A DNA stretch of 64,000 bases from positions 2,124,555-2,188,554 of the forward strand of contig NZ_SOBN01000001.1 in assembly GCF_004365705.1 (NCBI RefSeq). Direction: 5' to 3'. Shown piece by piece: positions 43,292-51,693 of the stretch. Origin of the DNA: Streptomyces sp. 846.5. Its GTDB lineage: Bacteria; Actinomycetota; Actinomycetes; Streptomycetales; Streptomycetaceae. The position numbers were made by a program, and so were the translations under genes. Under the pieces are notes generated by a model. It did no database searches and was not told the origin of the DNA. It saw only the letters and a list, made by a program, of their open reading frames with translations. The stretch's first letter is position 1, and each line of letters begins with the position of its first letter.

Positions 43292-43548
43292 GACGGCGAA
43301 GCTGGGATATTCCTCTTCCTACTTCCGGGTAGCCCGGCTACAGTGTCCGCACCACCCCAGTCCGCGTCGGGAGCCGCAGCGACGGGTTGGTTGTTTCTGG
43401 CATGCCGTCACATCTATGGATCCGGCAGTGCCTCTTCTCACGGTGACCTCAGTCGCGCCGTGCACCAGCACCACTCCCCCCTCATCATTTGTTGCGAGGC
43501 CGTCCGAGCGGGACGGCGGGCGCAGCGCTCCCCGAGGAGTACCCAGCC

Positions 43549-45375
43549 ATGACCCTGACTGAGCCCACCCCTGAGCACACCCCCGGGCCCGCCCCCGAGC
43601 TGGACGTCTTCCCCGTCGTCGCCGTCGTCGGGCTCGGCACCATGGGGGCCGGAATCGCCGAGATCGCCGCGCGCAGCGGGCGCAGGGTGATCGGCGTCGA
43701 GCTGGACGCCGCCGCTGCCGGAGCCGCGCTGCGGCGGATCGAGGAGTCGACGGCGCACTCCGTGGAACGCGGGCGGATGACCGCCGGCGAGCGTGCCGAG
43801 CTGCTCGGACGGATCAGCGTCGGGCACGACCTCAACGCCGCGGCCGAGGCGCAGCTGGTGATCGAGGAGATCCCCGAGCAGCTGGAGGCGAAGCGCGAGC
43901 TGTTCGCCGAGCTGGACCGGATCTGCCCGGCCGGGACGGTCCTCGCGACCGGCACCACCGCGCTGTCGGTGACCCGGATCGCCGCGGCCACCCAGCGTCC
44001 CGAACGGGTGATCGGGCTGCACTTCTTCAACCCGGCCCCGGTGATGCAGCTGGTCGAGGTCGTCCGCACGGTGCTGACCAGCGCCGATGTGGCCGAGGCG
44101 GCTGCCGCTTTCGCCCGGGGCCTGGGCAAGTCCCCGGTCGCCGCGGGCGACCGTCCTGGCTTCATCGTCAACGGTCTGCTGTTCGCCTACCTCAACCAGG
44201 CCGCCGCGATGTTCGAGTCGCGCTATGCCACCCGGGAGGACATCGACGCGGCCATGCGGCTGGGCTGCGGGCTGCCGATGGGGCCGCTGGCACTGCTCGA
44301 CCTGATCGGGGTCGACGTGGCCAAGACCGTGCTGGAGGCGATGTACGCGCAGTCGCACGACCGGCTGCACGCCCCCGCTCCGGTGCTGGGTCAGCTGGTG
44401 GCGGCCGGGCTGCTGGGGCGGAAGTCCGGGCGCGGCTTCTACACCTACGCCGCGCCGGGCTCGTCCCAGCCGGTGGCCGAGCCGGATGCGCACGGCGACG
44501 GCGTTGCGGTGGCCGGACGGCAGGTCCGCAGCGTCGGCGTCTGCGGGTCGGGGACGATGGCGACCGGGATCGCGGAGGTGTTCGCCAAGGCCGGCTACGA
44601 CGTCACCCTGGTCGCCCGCAGCCAGGAGAAGGCGGACCGGGCCAAGGCCGGGCTGGCGAAGTCGCTGGAGCGGATGGTGGCCAAGGGACGCCTCGCCGAG
44701 GCCGACCGGGACGCGGCGCTGGCGCGGGTCACCGCCTCGGGTTCGCTGGAGGACCTGGCCACCGCCGATCTGGTGCTGGAGGCCGTCGCCGAGGACCTGG
44801 CGGTGAAGCAGGAGCTGTTCGCCACCCTGGACAAGATCTGCAGGCCCGGCGCGGTGCTGGCGACCACCACGTCCAGCCTGCCGGTGATCCAGTGCGCGAT
44901 GGCGACCGGACGCCCGCAGGACGTGGTGGGGATGCACTTCTTCAACCCGGCCCCGGCGATGCGCCTGGTCGAGGTGGTCAGCACGGTGCTGACCGGGCCC
45001 GATGTCACCGCCACGGTGCTGGAGCTGTGCACCGCGGTGCGCAAGCACCCGGTGGAGTGCGGCGACCGGGCCGGCTTCATCGTCAACGCCCTGCTGTTCC
45101 CCTACCTCAACGACGCGGTGCGGATGATCGAGGAGCACTACGCCTCGGTCGACGACGTCGACACCGCGATGCAGCTGGGCTGCGGCTACCCGATGGGCCC
45201 GTTCGCGCTGCTGGACGTGGTCGGCCTCGATGTCTCGCTGACGATCGAGAAGGTGCTGCACGGCGAGTTCCGCGAGCCCGGACTGGCTCCGGCGCCGCTG
45301 CTGGAGCATCTGGTGGCGGCCGGATGCCTGGGCCGCAAGACCGGGCGTGGCTTCCGCGACCACGCGCGCCGGTGA
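43549..45375 (+). CDS. Two-domain 3-hydroxyacyl-CoA (3-hydroxybutyryl-CoA) dehydrogenase
   Basis: A 608-residue protein made of two complete 3-hydroxyacyl-CoA dehydrogenases in tandem. Each has a Rossmann motif (GLGTMGAGIAE near residue 28; GSGTMATGIAE near 330), the catalytic histidine and glutamate in LHFFNPAPVMQLVEVV / MHFFNPAPAMRLVEVV, and the dimer domain ending LLGRKSGRGFYTY / LGRKTGRGFRDH. The head-to-tail duplication may replace the usual homodimer. It probably interconverts acetoacetyl-CoA and 3-hydroxybutyryl-CoA and so feeds crotonyl-CoA to the pathway downstream. CGAGGAG precedes the ATG. Confidence 0.9.
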   Translation: MTLTEPTPEHTPGPAPELDVFPVVAVVGLGTMGAGIAEIAARSGRRVIGVELDAAAAGAALRRIEESTAHSVERGRMTAGERAELLGRISVGHDLNAAAEAQLVIEEIPEQLEAKRELFAELDRICPAGTVLATGTTALSVTRIAAATQRPERVIGLHFFNPAPVMQLVEVVRTVLTSADVAEAAAAFARGLGKSPVAAGDRPGFIVNGLLFAYLNQAAAMFESRYATREDIDAAMRLGCGLPMGPLALLDLIGVDVAKTVLEAMYAQSHDRLHAPAPVLGQLVAAGLLGRKSGRGFYTYAAPGSSQPVAEPDAHGDGVAVAGRQVRSVGVCGSGTMATGIAEVFAKAGYDVTLVARSQEKADRAKAGLAKSLERMVAKGRLAEADRDAALARVTASGSLEDLATADLVLEAVAEDLAVKQELFATLDKICRPGAVLATTTSSLPVIQCAMATGRPQDVVGMHFFNPAPAMRLVEVVSTVLTGPDVTATVLELCTAVRKHPVECGDRAGFIVNALLFPYLNDAVRMIEEHYASVDDVDTAMQLGCGYPMGPFALLDVVGLDVSLTIEKVLHGEFREPGLAPAPLLEHLVAAGCLGRKTGRGFRDHARR

Positions 45376-45452
45376 CGGCGCCGCTGCGGGCGCGCACGGC
45401 CGGGCCGCCGAGGGTGCCCGTACGGGCAGGGGTGGCGTGTAGCGTTCCGGTC

Positions 45453-46316
45453 ATGAGCGGGGCAGAGAACGGCGGGACGGTAACGGCGGTCGACCAGGCC
45501 AACGGCGCTCCGCGCCGGGTGACGGCACAGCGGCAGCAGATGCGCCAGGACCTGGCGGCGGCGGCCATGGAGCTGTTCGCCAACCAGGGCTACGAGGAGA
45601 CGACGGTCGATCAGATCGCCGCAGCGGCCGGCGTGGCCAGGCGCACCTTCTTCCGCTATTTCCGGTCCAAGGAGGAGGCGATCTTCCCGGACCACGACGA
45701 CACCCTGGTCCGGGTCGCCGACCTGCTGGCCGGCGCCGATCCGGCGGAGCATCCGCTGGACGTGGTCTGCCGGGGCATCAAGGAGGTGCTGCGGATGTAC
45801 GCGGCGACGCCTGGAGTCTCGGTGGCCCGGTACCGGCTGATCCGGCAGGTGCCGACCCTGCGCGAGCGGGAGATCGCGGTGGTGGCCCGGTACGAGCGGC
45901 TGTTCACCCGGTATCTGCTGGGGCGCTTCGACACCGCGGGGCAGGCCTCCGGGGGCTGGGAGCGGGGCGTCGGCGACGACGCGATGCTGGCCGAGGTGTC
46001 GGCGGCGGCCGTGGTCGCGGCGCACAACCATGTGCTGCGGCGCTGGCTGCGTTCCGGCGGCCGGGGCGAGGTCGAGCCGCAGCTGGACCACGCCTTCGAG
46101 GTGATCCGACGGACCTTCTGGGGGAACGCACCCTCGGCCGGGGCATCCCAGGTGGCACCCAGTGCCACCAACGGCGTCGCGGCGACGTTGAGCAGCGCGG
46201 TGGAGAGTGCGGTGGGTGCCACCCCTTCGGGCGAGGTGCTGATCACCGTGGCCCGTACGGACGCCCCGTTGGACGAGGTGCTGCAGAGCATCCGCGCCGC
46301 GCTCGGGGCCAAGTAG
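45453..46316 (+). CDS. TetR-family transcriptional regulator
   Basis: A 287-residue regulator with a TetR DNA-binding domain at residues 23-73 (AAAAMELFANQGYEETTVDQIAAAAGVARRTFFRYFRSKEEAIFP) and a long ligand-binding part. The last 60 residues are unusual for the family and contain TNGVAATLSSAVES and ITVARTDAPLDEVLQSI. It lies between the hydroxyacyl-CoA dehydrogenase and ccr genes, all read rightward. A TetR-type activator (CcrR) regulates ccr in Methylobacterium, which supports the same role here, though orthology was not tested. A palindrome matching the ccr promoter motifs lies inside its own coding region at 46151. Confidence 0.87.
   Translation: MSGAENGGTVTAVDQANGAPRRVTAQRQQMRQDLAAAAMELFANQGYEETTVDQIAAAAGVARRTFFRYFRSKEEAIFPDHDDTLVRVADLLAGADPAEHPLDVVCRGIKEVLRMYAATPGVSVARYRLIRQVPTLREREIAVVARYERLFTRYLLGRFDTAGQASGGWERGVGDDAMLAEVSAAAVVAAHNHVLRRWLRSGGRGEVEPQLDHAFEVIRRTFWGNAPSAGASQVAPSATNGVAATLSSAVESAVGATPSGEVLITVARTDAPLDEVLQSIRAALGAK
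46151..46169. promoter_or_regulatory. Intragenic TetR-type operator candidate
   Basis: GGTGGCAC-CCA-GTGCCACC is a perfect 8-bp inverted repeat with a 3-base centre, inside the 3' part of the TetR gene. The same half-site and spacing recur at the ccr promoter. Confidence 0.5.
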
Positions 46317-46344
46317 GGGACGTAACCGCAGGTCAGAGCAGAAT

Positions 46345-46381
46345 CGTCAGGCCCCTCCCGGCGCGCCGGAGGGGCCTGACG
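46345..46381 (+). terminator. Terminator after the TetR gene
   Basis: A 14-bp perfect stem (46345-46358 with 46368-46381) with a 9-base GC loop lies 28 bases past the stop. It should separate the TetR transcript from ccr. Confidence 0.75.
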
Positions 46382-46403
46382 CATGCCCTGGGGTATGTGT
46401 TGC

Positions 46404-46423
46404 CACGTGATGACGCTCACGTG
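46404..46423. promoter_or_regulatory. CACGTGA inverted repeat upstream of ccr
   Basis: CACGTGA (46404-46410) and TCACGTG (46417-46423) flank 6 bases. It differs from the GTGGCAC motif, so a second regulator may bind here. Confidence 0.35.
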
Positions 46424-46438
46424 TCCTGAGTCCATATT

Positions 46439-46484
46439 GGTGGCACGCAGTGTCTTTACGGGTGGCACAGGGTGCCAGTACCTT
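46439..46484 (+). promoter_or_regulatory. ccr promoter with two GGTGGCAC operator copies
   Basis: TTTACG (46455-46460) and TACCTT (46479-46484) are separated by 18 bases, fitting a vegetative promoter. Site 2, GGTGGCAC-AGG-GTGCCA at 46461-46477, fills the spacer. Site 1, GGTGGCAC-GCA-GTGTC at 46439-46454, ends at the -35 box. The two start 22 bp apart, about two helical turns. A leader of about 215 bases to the ccr ATG would follow. Confidence 0.6.
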
Positions 46485-46706
46485 GTTACTCACTGGTCGC
46501 GGCGCCGCGGCTCCCCACCCTGGCGCGCCATGCCCAGGGCCCGTGCGACACCCCTGCACGGGCGGTCGGCAGCAGCCCCACCACCACGCGACTGAAGCGC
46601 AGCCCAGCAAGGCCCAGCACCAAGCCCCTCATCACCGGTGTCCGTTCCCGGTACCCCCAACAGACGTCCCCGCACCCCTCAAGCGGGGAAGCCGCCGGAG
46701 GCAACC

Positions 46707-48059
46707 ATGAAGGCCCCAGCCATGAAAAGCATCCTCGAAGCGATCACCAGCGAGGACGCGAGCCCGGCCGATTTCGCCGCACTCGACGTCCCCGAGTCCT
46801 ACCGGGCGGTCACGCTCCACAAGGACGAGGAGCAGATGTTCGCCGGCCAGGACAGCCGTGACAAGGATCCCCGCAAGTCGCTGCACGTCGAGGAGATCGC
46901 CGTGCCGGAACTCGGCCCGGGCGAGGCCCTGGTCGCAGTGATGGCCAGCGCGGTGAACTACAACACCGTGTGGAGCTCGATCTTCGAGCCGGTCTCCACC
47001 TTCTCCTTCCTGGAGCGCTACGGGAAGCTCTCGCCGGAGACCTCGCGCCACAACCTGCCCTACCACGTGGTGGGTTCGGACCTCGCGGGCGTGGTGCTGC
47101 GCACCGGCCCCGGGGTGCACGCCTGGAAGCCCGGCGACGAGGTGGTCGCGCACTGCCTGAGCGTCGAACTGGAGAGCGCGGACGGCCACAACGACACCAT
47201 GCTCGACCCGGAGCAGCGGATCTGGGGCTTCGAGACCAACTTCGGCGGCCTGGCCGAGATCGCCCTGGTGAAGTCCAACCAGCTGATGCCCAAGCCGGCC
47301 CACCTCACCTGGGAGGAGGCCGCCTCCCCCGGGCTGGTGAACTCCACCGCCTACCGGCAGCTGGTCTCCCGCAACGGCGCCGGTATGAAGCAGGGCGACA
47401 ACGTGCTGATCTGGGGCGCCAGCGGAGGCCTCGGCTCCTACGCCACCCAGTACGCGCTGGCCGGCGGTGCGACGCCGATCTGCGTGGTCTCCAACGACGC
47501 CAAGGCCGACATCTGCCGTGCGATGGGCGCCGAGGCGATCATCGACCGCAGCGCCGAGGGCTACCGGTTCTGGAAGGACGAGCACAACCAGGACCCGAAG
47601 GAGTGGAAGCGGCTGGGCGGGAGGATCCGCGAGCTGACGGGCGGCGAGGACGTCGACATCGTCTTCGAGCACCCGGGCCGGGAGACCTTCGGCGCCAGTG
47701 TCTATGTGACGCGGAAGGGCGGCACCATCGTCACCTGTGCGTCGACAAGTGGCTATATGCACCAGTACGACAACCGCTACCTCTGGATGTCGCTGAAGCG
47801 CATCGTCGGCTCGCACTTCGCCAACTACCGCGAGGCGTGGGAGGCGAACCGGCTGATCGCCAAGGGGAAGATCCACCCGACCCTGTCGAAGACGTACACC
47901 CTGGAGGAGACCGGCCAGGCGGCGCTGGACGTCCACCACAACCGGCACCAGGGCAAGGTCGGCGTGCTCTGCCTCTCCCCGCGCGAGGGCCTGGGCGTCC
48001 GCGACGAGGAGCTGCGGGACAAGCACCTGTCCGCCATCAACCGCTTCAGGGGTGAATAG
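46707..48059 (+). CDS. ccr: Crotonyl-CoA carboxylase/reductase
   Basis: A 450-residue medium-chain reductase that reduces crotonyl-CoA with NADPH and carboxylates it to (2S)-ethylmalonyl-CoA. Family segments include VMASAVNYNTVWSSIFEPVSTFSFLERYGK, HVVGSDLAGVVLRTG, IWGASGGLGSYATQYALAGGATPICVVSN, VFEHPGRETFGASV and the CO2-pocket region around VNSTAYRQL. The ATG at 46707 has GCCGGAGG upstream and gives the normal length. Besides the ethylmalonyl-CoA pathway, Ccr supplies ethylmalonyl-CoA extender units to polyketide synthases in streptomycetes. Confidence 0.95.
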   Translation: MKAPAMKSILEAITSEDASPADFAALDVPESYRAVTLHKDEEQMFAGQDSRDKDPRKSLHVEEIAVPELGPGEALVAVMASAVNYNTVWSSIFEPVSTFSFLERYGKLSPETSRHNLPYHVVGSDLAGVVLRTGPGVHAWKPGDEVVAHCLSVELESADGHNDTMLDPEQRIWGFETNFGGLAEIALVKSNQLMPKPAHLTWEEAASPGLVNSTAYRQLVSRNGAGMKQGDNVLIWGASGGLGSYATQYALAGGATPICVVSNDAKADICRAMGAEAIIDRSAEGYRFWKDEHNQDPKEWKRLGGRIRELTGGEDVDIVFEHPGRETFGASVYVTRKGGTIVTCASTSGYMHQYDNRYLWMSLKRIVGSHFANYREAWEANRLIAKGKIHPTLSKTYTLEETGQAALDVHHNRHQGKVGVLCLSPREGLGVRDEELRDKHLSAINRFRGE

Positions 48060-48062
48060 CGG

Positions 48063-50093
48063 ATGACCCAGCGAGACCGCCCCTGGCTGATGCGGACCTA
48101 TGCGGGGCACTCCTCCGCCACCGCGTCGAACGAGTTGTACCGCAAGAACCTGGCGAAGGGTCAGACCGGCCTTTCCGTCGCCTTCGACCTGCCCACCCAG
48201 ACCGGTTACGACCCCGACCACGTCCTGGCCAAGGGCGAGGTCGGCCGGGTCGGCGTGCCGGTGGGCCATGTCGGCGACATGCGGGCGCTGTTCGACGGCA
48301 TCCCGCTGGAGCGCACCAACACCTCCATGACGATCAACGCCACCGCCATGTGGCTGCTGGCGATGTACCAGGTCGTCGCGGAGGAGCAGGGCGCGGACAT
48401 CGCCAAGCTCACCGGCACCACCCAGAACGACATCATCAAGGAGTACCTGTCGCGCGGGACGCATGTCTTCCCGCCCGGTCCCAGCATCCGGCTGACCACC
48501 GACATGATCGCCTACACCGTGGCGAACATCCCCAAGTGGAACCCGATCAACATCTGCAGCTACCACCTCCAGGAGGCCGGGGCCACCCCGGTCCAGGAGC
48601 TGGCGTTCGCGATGTGCACCGCCATCGCGGTGCTGGACGCGGTGCGGGACCGCGGTCAGGTCGCGCCCGAGCAGATGGGCGAGGTGGTCGCCCGGATCTC
48701 CTTCTTCGTCAACGCGGGCGTCCGCTTCGTCGAGGAGATGTGCAAGCTCCGTGCCTTCGGCCGGATCTGGGACACCGTCACCCGCGAGCGCTACGGCATC
48801 CAGGACGCCAAGCAGCGGCGCTTCCGGTACGGGGTCCAGGTCAACTCCCTGGGCCTGACGGAGGCCCAGCCGGAGAACAACGTCCAGCGGATCGTGCTGG
48901 AGATGCTGGCCGTGACGCTGTCCAAGGACGCCCGCGCCCGCGCCGTCCAGCTCCCGGCCTGGAACGAGGCGCTGGGCCTGCCCCGACCCTGGGACCAGCA
49001 GTGGTCGCTGCGGATCCAGCAGGTGCTGGCGTACGAGTCGGACCTGCTGGAGTACGGCGACCTGTTCGAGGGCAGCCGGGTCGTCGAGGCCAAGGTGCAG
49101 GAGCTGGTCGAGGGCGCGACCGCCGAGATCGACAAGGTGCTGGCCATGGGCGGGGTCACCCCCGCCGTGGAGTCCGGCTACCTCAAGGCGGCGCTGGTCG
49201 GCTCGCACGCCGAGCGCAGGGCCCGGATCGAGTCCGGCGAGGACAAGGTCGTCGGGGTCAACTGCTTCGAGACCACCGAGCCCAGCCCGCTCACCGCCGA
49301 TCTCGACACCGCGATCATGCAGGTCGATCCCGACGCGGAGCGGGCCGTGGTGGAGGCCTTCGCCCAGTGGCGCAAGGAGCGCGACGAGGACGCCGCGGTG
49401 GCCGCCCTGGCCGAGCTCAAGCGCCAGGCCGCCACCGACGCCAACCTGATGCCGGCCACCCTCGCGTGCGTCCGGGCCGGGGTGACCACCGGGGAGTGGG
49501 CCTTCGCGCTGCGCGAGGTCTTCGGCGAGTACCGCGCCCCCACCGGCGTCGGCGGCGCGCCGATCACCGGCCCGGTCGAGGGCGGGAGCGGCGCCGAGCT
49601 GCTGGCCGTCCGCGAGGCCGTCCGCATCACCGCCGAGGAGATCGGCGCGGGGCGGCTGCGGCTGCTGGTGGGCAAGCCGGGCCTGGACGGGCACTCCAAC
49701 GGCGCCGAGCAGATCGCGGTACGGGCACGGGACGCCGGGTTCGAGGTGGTCTACCAGGGCATCAGGCTGACGCCCGAGCAGATCACCTCGGCGGCGGTCG
49801 CCGAGGACGTCCACTGCGTCGGCCTGTCCATCCTCTCCGGCGCGCACGCCGAGCTCGTCCCCGACGTACTGCGGCGGCTGCGGCGGGCCGGGGTGGAGGA
49901 CGTGCCGGTGATCGTCGGCGGGATCATCCCGGCGGCGGACGAACAGGACCTGCTGGCGCAGGGCGTCGCCGCCGTCTTCACCCCCAAGGACTTCGGTATC
50001 ACCCACATCATCGGCCGTATTGTCGACGAGATCCGTCGCGCACACGGACTTCCCCCGTTCTCGGACCTCAAGGAAGAGACCCTCACCGCATGA
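48063..50093 (+). CDS. ecm: Ethylmalonyl-CoA mutase (MeaA-type, coenzyme B12-dependent)
   Basis: A 676-residue acyl-CoA mutase. The substrate barrel starts WLMRTYAGHSSATASNELY and includes VAFDLPTQTGYDPDH. The C-terminal cobalamin domain (about 535-660) has the base-off motif GLDGHSNGAEQ, with the lower-ligand histidine. It converts ethylmalonyl-CoA to methylsuccinyl-CoA. It starts 3 bases after ccr and overlaps the next gene by 4 bases. The older name MeaA refers to the same enzyme. Confidence 0.95.
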   Translation: MTQRDRPWLMRTYAGHSSATASNELYRKNLAKGQTGLSVAFDLPTQTGYDPDHVLAKGEVGRVGVPVGHVGDMRALFDGIPLERTNTSMTINATAMWLLAMYQVVAEEQGADIAKLTGTTQNDIIKEYLSRGTHVFPPGPSIRLTTDMIAYTVANIPKWNPINICSYHLQEAGATPVQELAFAMCTAIAVLDAVRDRGQVAPEQMGEVVARISFFVNAGVRFVEEMCKLRAFGRIWDTVTRERYGIQDAKQRRFRYGVQVNSLGLTEAQPENNVQRIVLEMLAVTLSKDARARAVQLPAWNEALGLPRPWDQQWSLRIQQVLAYESDLLEYGDLFEGSRVVEAKVQELVEGATAEIDKVLAMGGVTPAVESGYLKAALVGSHAERRARIESGEDKVVGVNCFETTEPSPLTADLDTAIMQVDPDAERAVVEAFAQWRKERDEDAAVAALAELKRQAATDANLMPATLACVRAGVTTGEWAFALREVFGEYRAPTGVGGAPITGPVEGGSGAELLAVREAVRITAEEIGAGRLRLLVGKPGLDGHSNGAEQIAVRARDAGFEVVYQGIRLTPEQITSAAVAEDVHCVGLSILSGAHAELVPDVLRRLRRAGVEDVPVIVGGIIPAADEQDLLAQGVAAVFTPKDFGITHIIGRIVDEIRRAHGLPPFSDLKEETLTA

Positions 50094-51049
50094 CCGTGAA
50101 TCGCCTCCGCCCCCGCCGCTCCTGCCTCGCCGTCCCGGGCAGCAACCCGCGCTTCCTGGAGAAGGCCCAGGGCCTGCCCGCCGACCAGGTCTTCCTGGAC
50201 CTGGAGGACGCCTGCGCGCCGCTGGCCAAGGAGGGCGCCCGCCACACCATCGTGGACGCGCTGAACCAGGGCGACTGGACCGGGAAGACCCGGGTGGTCC
50301 GGGTCAACGACTGGACCACCCACTGGACCTACCGCGACGTGGTGACCGTCGTCGAGGGCGCCGGCCAGAACCTGGACTGCATCATGCTGCCCAAGGTCCA
50401 GGACGCCCAGCAGGTGGTCGCGCTGGACCTGCTGCTCACCCAGATCGAGAAGACCATGGGCTTCGAGGTCGGGAAGATCGGCATCGAGGCGCAGATCGAG
50501 AACGCCAAGGGCCTGATCAACGTGGACGCCATCGCGGAGGCCTCGCCCCGGCTGGAGACCATCATCTTCGGCCCGGCCGACTTCATGGCCTCCATCAACA
50601 TGAAGTCCCTGGTCGTCGGCGAGCAGCCGCCCGGCTACAGCGCGGACGCCTACCACTACATCCTCATGCGCATCCTGATGGCCGCCCGTGCCAACGACCT
50701 GCAGGCCATCGACGGCCCCTACCTGCAGATCCGCAACGTGGACGGCTATCGCGAGGTCGCCGGGCGCGCGGCCGCGCTGGGCTACGACGGCAAGTGGGTG
50801 CTGCACCCCGGCCAGGTGGACGCCGCCAACGAGGTGTTCTCGCCGAGCCAGGAGGACTACGACCACGCCGAGCTGATCCTGGACGCCTACGACTGGTGCA
50901 CGTCCGAGGCCGGCGGCAAGAAGGGCTCGGCGATGCTCGGCGACGAGATGATCGACGAGGCCAGCCGGAAGATGGCGCTGGTCATCTCCGGGAAGGGGCG
51001 GGCCGCGGGGATGCAGCGGACCACCAAGTTCGAGATTCCGGAGGCGTAG
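50090..51049 (+). CDS. mcl: L-malyl-CoA/beta-methylmalyl-CoA lyase (HpcH/CitE family)
   Basis: A 319-residue CitE-like lyase: RRSCLAVPGSNPRFLEKA, the metal-binding DLEDACAP (Asp/Glu), RVNDWTTHWTYRD, EAQIENAKGLIN and GKWVLHPGQVDAANEVFSP. Within this operon it should split beta-methylmalyl-CoA to glyoxylate and propionyl-CoA (Mcl1 activity). The start codon overlaps the ecm stop (ATGA). Confidence 0.9.
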   Translation: MTVNRLRPRRSCLAVPGSNPRFLEKAQGLPADQVFLDLEDACAPLAKEGARHTIVDALNQGDWTGKTRVVRVNDWTTHWTYRDVVTVVEGAGQNLDCIMLPKVQDAQQVVALDLLLTQIEKTMGFEVGKIGIEAQIENAKGLINVDAIAEASPRLETIIFGPADFMASINMKSLVVGEQPPGYSADAYHYILMRILMAARANDLQAIDGPYLQIRNVDGYREVAGRAAALGYDGKWVLHPGQVDAANEVFSPSQEDYDHAELILDAYDWCTSEAGGKKGSAMLGDEMIDEASRKMALVISGKGRAAGMQRTTKFEIPEA

Positions 51050-51053
51050 GGCC

Positions 51054-51557
51054 ATGCAGTTCGGACGCACCTTTGAGGAGTTCGAGGTCGGCGCGGTCTA
51101 CAAGCACTGGCCCGGGAAGACCGTCACCGAGTACGACGACCATCTCTTCTGCCTGCTGACCATGAACCACCACCCGCTGCACCTGGACAGCAACTACGCC
51201 GAGAAGACCACGGACTTCGGGAAGAACGTGGTGGTCGGCAACTACATCTACTCGCTGCTGCTGGGGATGTCGGTGCCGGACGTCTCCGGCAAGGCGATCG
51301 CCAACCTGGAGGTCGAGTCGCTGAAGCACATCGCGCCGACGTTCCACGGCGACACCATCTACGGCGAGACCGTGGTCCTGGACAAGACGCCGTCGAAGTC
51401 CAAGAGCGACCGGGGGATCGTGTACGTGGAGACCAAGGGGTACAAGCAGGACGGCACGGTCGTCTGTGTCTTCAGACGCAAGGTGATGGTTCCCACCGAG
51501 ACCTATGTCAAGGAGAGGGGCGGGGAGCAGGCGGGACGGCCTGAGCCTCGGTCGTAA
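51054..51557 (+). CDS. mch: Mesaconyl-CoA hydratase (MaoC-family dehydratase)
   Basis: A 167-residue MaoC-type hot-dog fold: GAVYKHWPGKTVTEYDDHLF (catalytic Asp/His region), MNHHPLHLDSNYAEKT and NYIYSLLLGMSVPD. In the ethylmalonyl-CoA pathway it hydrates mesaconyl-C1-CoA to beta-methylmalyl-CoA. It starts 4 bases after mcl. The final 15 residues (KERGGEQAGRPEPRS) are low-complexity and look like read-through into decayed DNA before the dispersed repeat. Confidence 0.88.
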   Translation: MQFGRTFEEFEVGAVYKHWPGKTVTEYDDHLFCLLTMNHHPLHLDSNYAEKTTDFGKNVVVGNYIYSLLLGMSVPDVSGKAIANLEVESLKHIAPTFHGDTIYGETVVLDKTPSKSKSDRGIVYVETKGYKQDGTVVCVFRRKVMVPTETYVKERGGEQAGRPEPRS

Positions 51558-51583
51558 CGGTGCGGACCGTAGCCGGTTGCTGT

Positions 51584-51605
51584 TCGCGCAGTTCCCCGCG
51601 CCCCT
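51584..51605. repeat. Dispersed GCGCAGTTCCCCGCG element between mch and mcd
   Basis: Copy D, lying inside the operon 26 bases past the mch stop. It is a single unpaired copy with no mirror arm, so it should not be a strong terminator; ccr-mch and mcd may still be read together. Confidence 0.8.
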
Positions 51606-51693
51606 AAGAAGTCCCCCACGTACCAGGTGTCCTGCGGCTGCTGCCACAGCCGCGGGGCACCTACCCCCTCAACGTCACTTCAGGAGTCAGCCC

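Noticed and set aside
46632-50045. Minus-strand open frame of about 1137 codons opposite ccr and ecm
   Set aside because: It is a GC-bias shadow of two well-recognised genes on the other strand and has no family resemblance.
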